A stretch of 64,000 nucleotides of DNA from positions 64,001 to 128,000 of the forward strand of contig NZ_RSCL01000015.1 in NCBI RefSeq assembly GCF_003991905.1, written 5' to 3'. Every line of letters starts with the position of its first letter. Within the stretch, counting starts at the first letter, position 1. The translations under genes and the position numbers were made by a program. Source of the stretch: Dulcicalothrix desertica PCC 7102 (GTDB lineage Bacteria; Cyanobacteriota; Cyanobacteriia; Cyanobacteriales; Nostocaceae). The notes beneath the pieces are model-generated. The model worked only from the letters and a program-made list of their open reading frames with translations. It was not told where the DNA came from and did no database searches. Positions 50,409-60,200 of this stretch are shown one piece after another.

Positions 50409-50696
50409 ATGCATCGACAAACTCGTTACCTACTAGCTTTAGGTATAGCGGCTAGTACCACTATGGCTGTAAACCCCTGTCACGCACAGACAGTTACCGA
50501 TAATGTAGATAATAGCAGCGACAAAGAACTACTGGCGCCACAACCAGCATCAAATCAAAATATAACTAACCCAACCGACAAATCACTTACACCTTCAAAT
50601 GCAGTTAGTCAAACATCCGTCGAGAAAGCTGCTATACCTAACGTAAATCCTCGTATTCCTATATCAAGTAGAATATTTCCTGCAATGCAGCAGTAA
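50409..50696 (+). CDS. Secreted hypothetical protein
   Basis: 95 residues. Signal peptide MHRQTRYLLALGIAASTTMA then AVNPCHAQ, with cleavage likely after CHA. The mature part is short, low-complexity and rich in N, S, P and T, with no folding core visible. It could be a cell-wall or periplasmic linker protein. It follows the porin on the same strand by 175 bp. Confidence 0.55.
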   Translation: MHRQTRYLLALGIAASTTMAVNPCHAQTVTDNVDNSSDKELLAPQPASNQNITNPTDKSLTPSNAVSQTSVEKAAIPNVNPRIPISSRIFPAMQQ

Positions 50697-50778
50697 TAAT
50701 CTAAAATTTGACATTTCCAAACTAAATATATTGCACTTCCCCGTTTTTCCTTTGCATTAAATTTTATATCTTGTGGGA

Positions 50779-50985
50779 TATCTTGTGGGATGGGCATCCT
50801 TGCCCGTCCAAAATACGGGGCGGGTTTAGATATGTTGTTATGATGTATCTAGTTTGTTGTGTAACCCGCCCGTACATTATTTATATCTTGTGGGATGGGC
50901 ATCCTTGCCCGTCCAAATATGGGGCGGGTTTAGATATGTTGTTATGATGTATCTAGTTTGTTGTGTAACCCGCCCCTACGATTTC
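50779..50985 (+). repeat. Tandem duplication of a 105-bp palindrome-bearing repeat
   Basis: Two copies start at 50779 and 50884 and are nearly identical through TAACCCGCCC. Each carries GATGGGCATCCTTGCCCGTC and a longer stem joining GGGGCGGGTT to AACCCGCCCC. The right copy runs into the end of the glycosyltransferase gene, supplying its last codons. The same GGGCAAGGATGCCCA motif is found within hicA. Confidence 0.93.
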
Positions 50986-52176
50986 TTCGTACTGCTTACC
51001 TGCACTTTCCCAGGTAAATTCTTTCTCAACATACTCTCGTGCATTATGCGATAATTCCGCGCGCAATTGCGGTTTATCAAAAATTTGACTAATTGCTTTT
51101 ATATATTCATCTGGTTGATTCGCACGTATTGCTCGCAGTGGTACATTTGGTAAATCACATGCTAACCCTTCTAAACCGCGATTACTACCTACAACTGGTG
51201 TACCAGCTGCCATAGCTTCTAAAGTTTTATTTTTAATTCCAAATCCGGTTCGCATTGTCACTACACAAACAGTAGCTTGATGCAAATACTCTGCCATCGA
51301 AGGAACTCGACCCGTAACATTCACACCTGGTTTATTTTTAAGCTCCATCACTTCCTTAGTCGGACGAGAACCGACAATATCAAAAGTTGTACCTGGATAA
51401 AGTTTTTGAATTTCTGGTAAAACTTCGTTACAAAAAAAGCATACTGCGTCAATATTGGCTAAATTATCCATTGCCCCAACAAATACTATACGGCGCCCAC
51501 CAGGGTCAGAAGTACGATAAGGAAACGACACCAAATCGACGCCATTGGGAATTACAGGAATTTGAGCGTTTGGTTTAAATTTGAGAAGTTGAATTTTATC
51601 TTCTTCGGTTGTCACTACAATATCTGAAAACTTTTTACAGTACTCTTGTTCGTAGCGGCGTAGTAAGGGTAAATTTAATCTATCGCGAAGTTTATTTTCA
51701 GAGATTCCAGTTTCAAGTTGATTCAAACAGCTACCGTACACGGAACTGTGGACATTAACTACAGTTTTGACTTTTTCTTGAAAATGCGGTCTGATATAAA
51801 TCTCATTAACGCTGTGTTCACAAGTAATAACGTCACATTTACCCGCTTCAACAAAATCATCAATCCAGCTTTGCATCTGGGGTGAATATCTATTTAGTAC
51901 ACTAGGTGGAGTTGAGCGCGCGATAAAAGTGCCAAACCTCTTAACTTTTCCAACCGCACCACCACTACCAGTGTGTGGACGGTCAAAAACAACTAAATTA
52001 TCAACATGCTCTCTCAAATTAAAAATATCCATATCACTAACATCAGCTTCGCGTTGCGTCACCATCGTTACGGTATGGCGCCGACTTAGATAATCTAATA
52101 AATTAAAGGTTCGTACCTGCGTGCCCCCACGAGTCGCAGGATAAGGAAAAGTTGAAGATAACATTAGTATGTTCAT
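50953..52176 (-). CDS. Glycosyltransferase family 4
   Basis: 407 residues of a GT-B fold. The N-terminus MNILMLSSTFPYPATRGGTQ is typical, with IPNGVDLVSFPY in the hinge region, FVGAMDNLANIDAV in the donor half and the EX7E-like block GFGIKNKTLEAMAAGTPVV. It transfers a sugar from a nucleotide donor, probably to a cell-surface polysaccharide or lipid-linked precursor. Transcribed away from the three glycosyltransferase genes to the right. The last residues (VGAGYTTN) come from the tandem repeat at 50779-50985, so the ancestral C-terminus has been replaced. Confidence 0.92.
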   Translation of the reverse strand: MNILMLSSTFPYPATRGGTQVRTFNLLDYLSRRHTVTMVTQREADVSDMDIFNLREHVDNLVVFDRPHTGSGGAVGKVKRFGTFIARSTPPSVLNRYSPQMQSWIDDFVEAGKCDVITCEHSVNEIYIRPHFQEKVKTVVNVHSSVYGSCLNQLETGISENKLRDRLNLPLLRRYEQEYCKKFSDIVVTTEEDKIQLLKFKPNAQIPVIPNGVDLVSFPYRTSDPGGRRIVFVGAMDNLANIDAVCFFCNEVLPEIQKLYPGTTFDIVGSRPTKEVMELKNKPGVNVTGRVPSMAEYLHQATVCVVTMRTGFGIKNKTLEAMAAGTPVVGSNRGLEGLACDLPNVPLRAIRANQPDEYIKAISQIFDKPQLRAELSHNAREYVEKEFTWESAGKQYEEIVGAGYTTN

Positions 52177-52419
52177 TTTAAGTAATTATACTGATAATAA
52201 AATGTAAACTATATAAATATAGGATTAACTACGATTAAAGATAACGTCATCGTCAATATCCCTGATATTTAGATATATAAATCAAGTAGCTATTTTAATG
52301 TATAAAAGTTAAATAGCTACCTCACTGATATTAAATATAGCGTTTGAAGAATATAAAGGCGCCGATGTTATGTTAATAAAACTTTAGGGAAGTATATAAA
52401 TATATTCAAATACAGAAAA

Positions 52420-53370
52420 ATGTCTAAAATAACCGTTACAATTCCTACGTACAACCGTGCCAACCTACTACCTTTCGCCATCGAAAGCGTACTTCAACAA
52501 ACCTACCAAAACTTTGAACTAATTATCTGTGACGACGGTTCTAGCGATGACACCCCCAACCTGATGTTACAATACACTGACAACCGCATCAAATACATTC
52601 GCCACCAGCAAAACGTTGGAAAAAGTAATAACATGCGTGCGGGTTTTGAAGCAGCAACCGGGGAATACTTCATAAAATTCGATGATGACGATAGACTCAC
52701 ACCCAAATTTTTAGAACACACAGCCACAATCTTAAACAACTACCCATCAGTAGATTTTGTTGGTACAGACCACTGGATAATAGACATAAACAACCAACGT
52801 GACGAAGTGCAAACCAAATATAACTCTCGCATTTGGGCAAGAGACACCTTACCTGAAGGAATAGTAGAAAACCTGCTTGAAGTCGTATTCGTTCGTCAAA
52901 GCTTTCAAATCGGCGCCACATTATTTAGACGCAAAGTCTTAACAGAAGTTGGTTTCATGCAACCCAACTGGCAGAACTGCGAAGACAACGATTTGTTTGT
53001 AAGGTTAGCATCATCAGCAAAACAAGGGTATTATCTACCAGAGTTACTAATGGAATATCGCTGCCACGCTGAACAGCAAAGTAAAGACCGTGCGATTCGC
53101 TACCTATCAGATAAAATACAGTACTTAGAAAACTATAAATTTGAGTCAGATAAATTAGAAAAAATCCGTCAAGGGCGCCTGACCGAAACACAGTTATTAT
53201 TAGGACTAAGATTAATAGAAAAAGGTGAGACGCAGCAAGGAAGACAATTAGTACTAGCGGGTAAAGCACATTCGCTTTCTAAAGCGTTAACAGGTTTAGG
53301 ATTGTCGCTGCTACCCCTTGGAATTCGTCCAATGGCGTTTGATGCAGTCCGGAAAGTTAACTCACATTGA
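52420..53370 (+). CDS. Glycosyltransferase family 2
   Basis: 316 residues. The GT-A start TVTIPTYNRANLLPFAIESV is textbook, followed by LIICDDGSSDDTPNLM and the metal site KFDDDDRLTP (DDDD near residue 88). Catalytic-base candidates are in CEDNDLFVRLAS. Soluble, single-domain with a short helical C-terminal extension. It is the first of three same-strand genes for sugar-transfer proteins; product is probably an exopolysaccharide or lipid-linked oligosaccharide. Confidence 0.92.
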   Translation: MSKITVTIPTYNRANLLPFAIESVLQQTYQNFELIICDDGSSDDTPNLMLQYTDNRIKYIRHQQNVGKSNNMRAGFEAATGEYFIKFDDDDRLTPKFLEHTATILNNYPSVDFVGTDHWIIDINNQRDEVQTKYNSRIWARDTLPEGIVENLLEVVFVRQSFQIGATLFRRKVLTEVGFMQPNWQNCEDNDLFVRLASSAKQGYYLPELLMEYRCHAEQQSKDRAIRYLSDKIQYLENYKFESDKLEKIRQGRLTETQLLLGLRLIEKGETQQGRQLVLAGKAHSLSKALTGLGLSLLPLGIRPMAFDAVRKVNSH

Positions 53371-53516
53371 CTTAAATACTTTATATTCTACGGTTTATTC
53401 AGTATAATTTCTGATGTGTATAAGTTGCAAAGATGATTAAAAATGATTAAGTAACTAATAACATTTTGTCGATAATAAGTATATTAAATAGCATGATTAT
53501 CAAGAGGTTTTAATAT

Positions 53517-54524
53517 ATGAAAATTGGAATATATACACTAGGAAATGACGCTGTTTACGACCAATTAGTCGCATTATTAAATAGTATAGAAGTTAATATT
53601 GGCGATATTCCTGTTTGTATTATTCCCTACAATGAACAACTAGATTTAGTAAAACAGGAAGTTAATTCTAGAGCTAATGTCACCATTTTTGATAATAGCG
53701 AATCTATTCAACGCTGGGAAAAATTTGCAAATGAGGTATGGGCTGTTCATCCCGGCGCCAAAGCTTCTAAAATATCACTAAATTGGTGGTCTTCTGGTCA
53801 TCTGCAAAGGAAATTGTGTGCTTTTGATGGAGACTTTGATGCATTTGTATTTTGTGATGCCGATAGTTTGGTAATGAAGTCTTTTGATGGTATTTTTGAA
53901 AAATTGAATACATATAGCTTTGTATTCGATGACTGGATACATAGCAAAAACCGTATTAAAGTACCATTGAATGTTCCATTACTTGAGCAAGCTAATTTAT
54001 TTACAGAACAACAGATACGTCCTCGACTTCACTGCTCTGATTTTTTTGGTTCAAAGCGAGGTTTATTTACAGCAGAAGATTTAACAAAATACAAAAAGCT
54101 TTTAATTGAACAGAGAGAAGTTGAGTGGCTAACAGCTTGGTGGGATGACGCTCATTTATTTAATTATTTAACCTTTAAATCAAATTTACCACTTTTTAAC
54201 TATACTCTCAGTGAAAACGCAGAGGATAGAACCGGGAATTGCGCCATTGCAGATTCATTTGTGAACATAAACAATGTGCTTTATAACGAGCAAGGTTTAA
54301 AGCCAATCCACCGACTTCACTATATGAACTACCCAACAATCGATTTTACTCGTTTGTGTTCTGGTGAAAATGTAGATATACGCTACAAAGAAGAGTTTTT
54401 GCATTACCGCTTTTTGAAACAGCCTGAAAGTAGACCGCAAAACTTTTATTCTCCTAGCTTAAGCGAAAAATTTTCTAGATTATATAAAAAAGCCACAAAA
54501 AAAGTCAGAATGCTAGTTTCATAA
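53517..54524 (+). CDS. Npun_R2821/R2823-type glycosyltransferase-like protein
   Basis: 335 residues. MKIGIYTLGNDAVYDQLVAL and VFCDADSLVMKSFDGIF (a DxD site) mark a GT-A nucleotide-diphospho-sugar transferase-like fold, matching the Nostoc Npun_R2821/R2823 group as I recall it. The family has no assigned substrate. HLQRKLCAFDGDFDAFVFCD shows the typical approach to the DxD. It is cytosolic, with a basic C-terminus (KKATKKVRM) that may touch the membrane. Lies between GT2 and GT8 genes. Confidence 0.8.
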   Translation: MKIGIYTLGNDAVYDQLVALLNSIEVNIGDIPVCIIPYNEQLDLVKQEVNSRANVTIFDNSESIQRWEKFANEVWAVHPGAKASKISLNWWSSGHLQRKLCAFDGDFDAFVFCDADSLVMKSFDGIFEKLNTYSFVFDDWIHSKNRIKVPLNVPLLEQANLFTEQQIRPRLHCSDFFGSKRGLFTAEDLTKYKKLLIEQREVEWLTAWWDDAHLFNYLTFKSNLPLFNYTLSENAEDRTGNCAIADSFVNINNVLYNEQGLKPIHRLHYMNYPTIDFTRLCSGENVDIRYKEEFLHYRFLKQPESRPQNFYSPSLSEKFSRLYKKATKKVRMLVS

Positions 54525-54596
54525 CGTTTTTATCTCTACTATTGCAAGACTGTTTTTTCTAGATAAATTACATTTGAGATAGGAGTTAGGTTTATA

Positions 54597-55541
54597 ATGC
54601 TTGTTACAGAAAAAAGTCCAATTGTAATTGTTGGCTGTGCAGACGATAATTATTCAATGCCACTAGCCACAACGATGTCCTCTGTAATTGCTAATGTTAG
54701 TAGTCAACGTCAGGTAGTCATATGTATAATTGCAGATAAAATTACACAAGCAAATAAAAATAAAATTCTTAAATCTTTAAAGAAACCTAACGTTATTATT
54801 GAGTGGCTTATACCAGATTATGCAAAACTCACTAATGCCATAATTTCCAGACATATCACAATTGCTTCATATTATAGAATTTTAATTCCTGAGTTACTAC
54901 CTGAAAAGTACCAAAAAGCAATTTATTTAGATAGTGATGTAATAGTAAAAGCTAATATAGAGAAATTGTGGGATACAGAAATTGCAGATAATTATGTATT
55001 AGCAGTGCGAGATATGGATATAGACGCAACTTATGTGTCTTCGTCCAAGGGTTTACAAAACTATCAGCAACTTGGAATAGCTCCAGATTGTAAATATTTC
55101 AATGGAGGAGTTTTAGTTATTAATGTTGAGAAATGGCGCCGTGATAATCTTTCACAAGAAATAATTAACTATATAAGTAATAATCAACAATATATTCGCT
55201 GGCATGACCAAGATGCGATGAATGCAGTAATTGCAGGAAAATGGAGTGAGCTTGACCCAAGATGGAATAGCCAAGCTGTGATACATAGTTATTCATCATG
55301 GAAAGAAACTTCTTTGACCGAAGAAATGTATAATAACGTAATTAACGATTCTTATATTGTGCATTTTTCATCATCTGCGAAACCTTGGAAACTAGGTTGT
55401 AAACATCCAAACAGAATGTTATTTTTCCAATATATCGATTTAACTGCATGGGCAGGATGGCGAATCACTTTTATTAGAAAACTTTGGCTAAAAGTTAAAG
55501 ATATGATGAAAAAGAAAGGAATATCATTCAGCCAAGCGTAA
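54597..55541 (+). CDS. Glycosyltransferase family 8
   Basis: 314 residues. PIVIVGCADDNYSMPLATTM, then AIYLDSDVIVKANIEKLW with the DSD metal motif, CKYFNGGVLVINVEKWR and WHDQDAMNAV are classic GT8 blocks (as in LPS glucosyl/galactosyltransferases). It retains an α-linked sugar. An AGGAG ribosome site lies 14 bp upstream. The basic tail (RKLWLKVKDMMKKKG) may bind membranes. Last gene of the three-gene group. Confidence 0.92.
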   Translation: MLVTEKSPIVIVGCADDNYSMPLATTMSSVIANVSSQRQVVICIIADKITQANKNKILKSLKKPNVIIEWLIPDYAKLTNAIISRHITIASYYRILIPELLPEKYQKAIYLDSDVIVKANIEKLWDTEIADNYVLAVRDMDIDATYVSSSKGLQNYQQLGIAPDCKYFNGGVLVINVEKWRRDNLSQEIINYISNNQQYIRWHDQDAMNAVIAGKWSELDPRWNSQAVIHSYSSWKETSLTEEMYNNVINDSYIVHFSSSAKPWKLGCKHPNRMLFFQYIDLTAWAGWRITFIRKLWLKVKDMMKKKGISFSQA

Positions 55542-55558
55542 GGTGGGCAATGCCCACC
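55542..55558. terminator. Perfect short hairpin after GT8
   Basis: GGTGGGC-AAT-GCCCACC directly follows the GT8 stop codon, a 7-bp GC-rich stem with 3-nt loop; the following T content is low (CTACTACTAG), so termination strength is uncertain. Confidence 0.55.
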
Positions 55559-55681
55559 CTACTACTAGTTACAAATTACAGTTTCAGGATCGAGATAATT
55601 TTGTTGCGTTAATATTAATAGTTCCTGCGTGACCAGAAGCAAAGACGCCACTTGTAATTAATCCTCCATTTGCTACTTTTA

Positions 55682-55730
55682 GTAGAGACGCGAAATTTAC
55701 CTTCGGTACACTTCGTGAACGCGTCTCTAC
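55682..55730. repeat. GTAGAGACGCG-family inverted repeat with long loop
   Basis: The arms GTAGAGACGCG and CGCGTCTCTAC surround a 27-bp loop that itself holds TACCTTCGGTA. A related, longer form of the 28-bp palindromes elsewhere in the window. Confidence 0.85.
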
Positions 55731-55904
55731 AAGGTTTTGGGTTTGTCGAATTTTCTTAACCGAGCAGATTAAAGACGCATATTTATCAGATTATTGATAA
55801 AAATATATGTTTATTGAACATATAAAAATTAAGTATTAATACGTTGGTGCAAGATGTGAGGTAAGAGGATGCAATTGTTTAACTGTATGATTTTAAATTT
55901 TGTA

Positions 55905-56717
55905 TCACGCTATTTGTTTGGCAAACAAAAACGGTAGAGCAAATAGAAGTGGTGGATTGGTTAGCTGTACTGGATATAACTTTATATTTACGTGGTCGCA
56001 GACCTGACCATTACGCACTAGTACTGGGCCTGCGGAACCACGCAGTGGTGTCTCCTGCAAAAAATAAGTTAATCTCTCTGTAGACCAAGTAAGAGTAGTG
56101 GCAAACACATAGTATTGTCCATCCTTTGGCAGGGAAGCTATGTGATAAGTACCAGGTGCAGTTAAAACTGTGCAACTAAGAGGACGACTCTGGGGAATAG
56201 GTGTTGGGAAAAGTCCTACAAAGATTGGTTTGGTACACTCGTCGATTGTACTGATTTGTCCAGTAAGACCACGACTCGACAACGAGATACAGCAATGTTG
56301 TGTAACGTGTTCGTGTACATATTGCCAACAGGGTAAGGTAATGTACTCAGCCATATATCGCATTTGCCCAGGTGATAACCCTACAAGTTGTTTAAAACGG
56401 GTGACGAAGGTACCCAAGCTGTTGTAACCGACTTCGTAGCAGATGTCGGTGACACTGTTCTGGGTTGTTAGGAGGAGTTGTTTAGCTGCTTTCAAGCGTA
56501 GCGCGTACAGGAACTGCGAGGGTGGAATACCAGTTATTTGGCGAAATATACGGTTGAAATGATACGGACTAAGTGCAGCAATAGCAGCCATGTCTTGTAG
56601 CGAGAGCGTTTCATCCAAGTGTTCGTGCATGGTTACAATGACACGTTTCACAGCCTTATCATGTGATAAAGATGTTTTGTTGCGATGATTGATACCTATT
56701 AACAACTGCTCTTGCAT
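55905..56717 (-). CDS. AraC family transcriptional regulator
   Basis: 270 residues. Two helix-turn-helix motifs of the AraC domain are N-terminal (about 23-122): LSLQDMAAIAALSPYHFNRI and VTDICYEVGYNSLGTFVTRF with the following GLSPGQMRY. The remainder (123-270) is an unassigned β-rich domain that may bind a ligand. It reads in the same direction as the enediyne genes and begins 22 bp after the thioesterase stop, so it is probably in the same operon and a good candidate for the cluster regulator. N-terminal placement of the DNA-binding domain is less common than C-terminal. Confidence 0.88.
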   Translation of the reverse strand: MQEQLLIGINHRNKTSLSHDKAVKRVIVTMHEHLDETLSLQDMAAIAALSPYHFNRIFRQITGIPPSQFLYALRLKAAKQLLLTTQNSVTDICYEVGYNSLGTFVTRFKQLVGLSPGQMRYMAEYITLPCWQYVHEHVTQHCCISLSSRGLTGQISTIDECTKPIFVGLFPTPIPQSRPLSCTVLTAPGTYHIASLPKDGQYYVFATTLTWSTERLTYFLQETPLRGSAGPVLVRNGQVCDHVNIKLYPVQLTNPPLLFALPFLFAKQIA

Positions 56718-56738
56718 TTTTCTTTCTCCTTAATATCT

Positions 56739-57200
56739 TCAATTAGACTTCTGGCTAATTACATGAATGTTAAAATCGGGAGCAACATATGAATATAAGG
56801 CCTCCTGTAATGCTTTTGGTATGGGAGTTGCTACTGTTGCCTTTCCTTGTCGTCGCATACAAGCTACTTGCTGTTCACCACGGGCAACGAGTTCCTGACT
56901 ATCATTGGTAATACGCCAGTACTCGAAGAGCATTGTAATTCGATTTTGCTTTAATTCTTTTAGTTGCATTCGGATTGCAATTTTGTCAAAAGCAAAAAGC
57001 TCAGAAAAATATTCACACGATACTTTCACCGTGGCAAGGGCTAACCCATTGGAAAGTTCTACTAGTACACATGGTGCATGTTCTTGGAGAAACATCTCTC
57101 GACAGCGACCTTGCCAGCGCAGATGGTTTACATAATAGACATTTCCCACAAGATTCGTTTCTTCAAAACTTATTATATGGATGTATTCATAAGTTAGCAT
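56739..57200 (-). CDS. Enediyne-type hotdog thioesterase (E10/TEBC-like)
   Basis: 153 residues with a hotdog fold. SFEETNLVGNVYYVNHLRWQ carries the region corresponding to the catalytic string of 4-HBA-CoA-type and CalE7/DynE7 thioesterases, although the usual aspartate is not present, as in enediyne E10 enzymes. E10 releases the linear polyene from the synthase. Its start overlaps the end of the synthase gene by 14 bp, the strongest sign that the two work together. Complete in length. Confidence 0.9.
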   Translation of the reverse strand: MLTYEYIHIISFEETNLVGNVYYVNHLRWQGRCREMFLQEHAPCVLVELSNGLALATVKVSCEYFSELFAFDKIAIRMQLKELKQNRITMLFEYWRITNDSQELVARGEQQVACMRRQGKATVATPIPKALQEALYSYVAPDFNIHVISQKSN

Positions 57201-60200
57201 GTTGACTCCCAGAAAAACTGTTTTTGACCAGTAATGCTAGTACTAATGGTTTTTCTATTCCCCGTACTGATGTCACCAATGTTGCAATAACCATCTGACC
57301 TGCTGCCAATACAACTCTGCCGTCTTTACTTGAGTCAAGCATCATGAGTGAGATATTTATCATTGCCCCGGCTTTTTTCAAACATTCGCTAGCTGCCCAA
57401 ATACGTGTAGCTGCTATATCTAAATTTTCACCTGCATATGAAGCAACAATTTCTGCTAACTTAAACCGCTCTGTTGTCAGCAGGTCTTGCCATATGTCAA
57501 CTGTTCTGGGTCGCACAACTTCTGCGTCACAACCCACTGTCTCTTGCCCTGCAACAGCTATTGTTAAATCATCTGCATGAGCTACCGAGACAACCTTCTC
57601 GACTAGTACCTCTGGCTTACCATCAGGTCGTCGAAATACTGGCAAATTTACTCCTATTGCTTGCTTAATCGCGCGCTCACTCCGCACATGATGTTCAACA
57701 GTTGGGTCTTTATCTATAACAACCGTTACGTCTGTTGAAGGAACTAATTCTCGTATTTGGCGCTCAATGTATGCTGCTAAGAGCGGTTCCGCCCACAATT
57801 GAGATACTGTTTGTTTAATAACTTTTAACCGCAGACCTTCCCATCGCTCCAGTACACAGCCATTTATGTCTGTAACCTCTAAATCATAAATGAAAGTGTC
57901 ACCTATTTGCGCTTGTTCTTGGGCATATACAAAGTGTTCGTTGGATGTTTGTTTAATTCCAGGGATAAGTCGATCTACTCCTATAGGCAAAATTGTCGCA
58001 TGTGGGATACAAGCCTGTAGTGCATGGATGGCAGCATCTCTGGCGCCTGGGTCTCCTAAGACTAGTGTTTGTGGTAGATAGTGACTAAACCAATTATTTC
58101 CAGTATCTGGCATAATTTCTGCAACACATTTTGTCGCTCTTAAATATTTATAGCCTCGCAGTCGTCGAAATCGTCCACTATGAAAGAGGATGGCGCCATA
58201 AATATCTCGTTCTGGGTTGAGCGCATAGTTTTCATCTAACTTATGATTGGCTGTTGAAAGCAAAGATGTCTTATCTGTCTTATCTACTGAGTTACTAATT
58301 ACACAAATTGCCTGGAAATGTTCCACTTGGAAAGCAGTTTGTGTACTTCTCAAAACTACTTCAATTTGACCAGGCTTCTGTATCAGAGCTGCAATGCGGA
58401 TTGTAACACTTGAGCCATCGGGAACTACTACTGGGCGATTAAACTTGACCGACTCAAAAATTGGCGGTTCAGTAGATTTTGCTAACGCCATAGCCACCTG
58501 TGCCATTGCTTCTAGCCCCATAACTGCTGGAAACAACTGTTCTCCTTGAAACACGTGGTCTTTTAAATATGGGTCTGTGTGGGTCGATAACTCGATGTCA
58601 ACAATTAACTCCAACTCTGGATAGTAAACTTTTTGACTTTCCAAAAAGCGTAAAAATGGAAGTTCTGATTGTTCGATTTTGAGCGTTGGCATTAATCCAA
58701 AACGACCAGTTACTACTACGGATGTCTTTGGTAAAGAGTGAGATATTAAACTACGTAGAACATCTATTCCCCTATCTGGTGAAATCGGTGTAATTCCTTG
58801 TTGTATAAGCGTATCTATACGACCTAACCGCTCACCCATTCCGACACCAGACCAAATAGACCACGCTATATTTAGGCATCGACAACTTGAATGCTGTTCC
58901 TGAAATTTTTCCATTAGAAGAGCTAACCATTCGTTTGCTAACCCATAATGCGCTTCGCCCCGCAACCCAGTATTGGCAATAATAGAACCAAAGGTAATGA
59001 AAAGCCGCAAATGTTTTGGGTTAATTGCAGCGATTAGATTACGCGCTCCTTGTACTTTGGGTGCTAATGTGTTTATAAATGCTTTCTTATCCAACGAACT
59101 TAATAACTGTGGTACGTTTGTGCCGGCACCGTGCAAAATTGCCGTAATTTTACCTAGTTCTGCCTCTAGTTTAGTAACTGCGGTTTGGACTGCTTTGGCA
59201 TCAATGACATCAACTGAGATGTAACGTGCGTGTACACCTGCTGCGGTTATTCTCTCTAAGTTTTTTGAAAGTACGGTGTCAGTTTCTGGCAGAGAACGTC
59301 CTAATAGTGCTAGCCGCACTCCGGTTTCTTGAGCTATAGAAAGCGCGCATTCAGCAGCAATTCCTTTTCCCCCTCCGGTAACTAATAACACATCGTTTGA
59401 GCTTAGAGGTATTTCAGCAGGTTGTACTAACGGTAATAACCGCAGGCAAGGTTCAAACCGCTTTCCAGAAGAATCATAATGTGCCTCAGAATAACCTACT
59501 GTTGCTAAAGCTTCTGCCATTATCCACTTTGCTGCGTCAGGATGAGCGATTGGTACATCAACAATACATATATTGACATCCTGTGCTTCGAGGTAAAGCG
59601 TTCGAGCAAATGAGGCGCCACCTCCTCCATGCTGCACTAACACAAATCGCGTTGCTTTCTCCACCAAAACCTTACGAGCAGACGCAAACAACATGTCTAG
59701 ATGACATTCATCTGGGGTTGGGAGACACACAACAATTCCGCCACCAGGGCAACCTTTAAATGTCTCTTGTAAGGCGCCTAACAAAGGATAATCATTGCCC
59801 GCCATAACTTGCCAAGAGCTTTCTTCTATACTGTTAATATGACGGTGTGGCAATGAACGCTCCACTAATTCAACGGTAAATGACCTTATCCATGCATCTA
59901 CACCTTGTGGAAATTTTAGTTGTGCATCAACTTGCTCAGAAATACCACTATGTGATAGTTCCTCTAATGCTTGAGCAATTTCACTTACGCTAGCATCGGC
60001 ATAATCAGTTGGTGCAATAGGTGGTGGTAACTTAAGACAACGGGCAGCTTCGGCGACTAGCTGACTTACAGTAATCGAATTCAAATGCAAGTCACTTAGC
60101 ATACGGCTAGAATCTTGCACTGAAGAAGGAGGAAGTTCGGCACGTTCAGCCACTAGCTGACGCAAAAGCTCTAAAGCAGATTTTGAATTAGATTTTGAAT

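Larger units (their letters stand above)
55542..55904. other. Spacer after the glycosyltransferases
   Basis: 363 bp without a gene between convergent units. It contains GGTGGGCAATGCCCACC just past the GT8 stop (55542-55558), a probable terminator, and a 49-bp member of the GTAGAGAC repeat family at 55682-55730. Confidence 0.65.
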
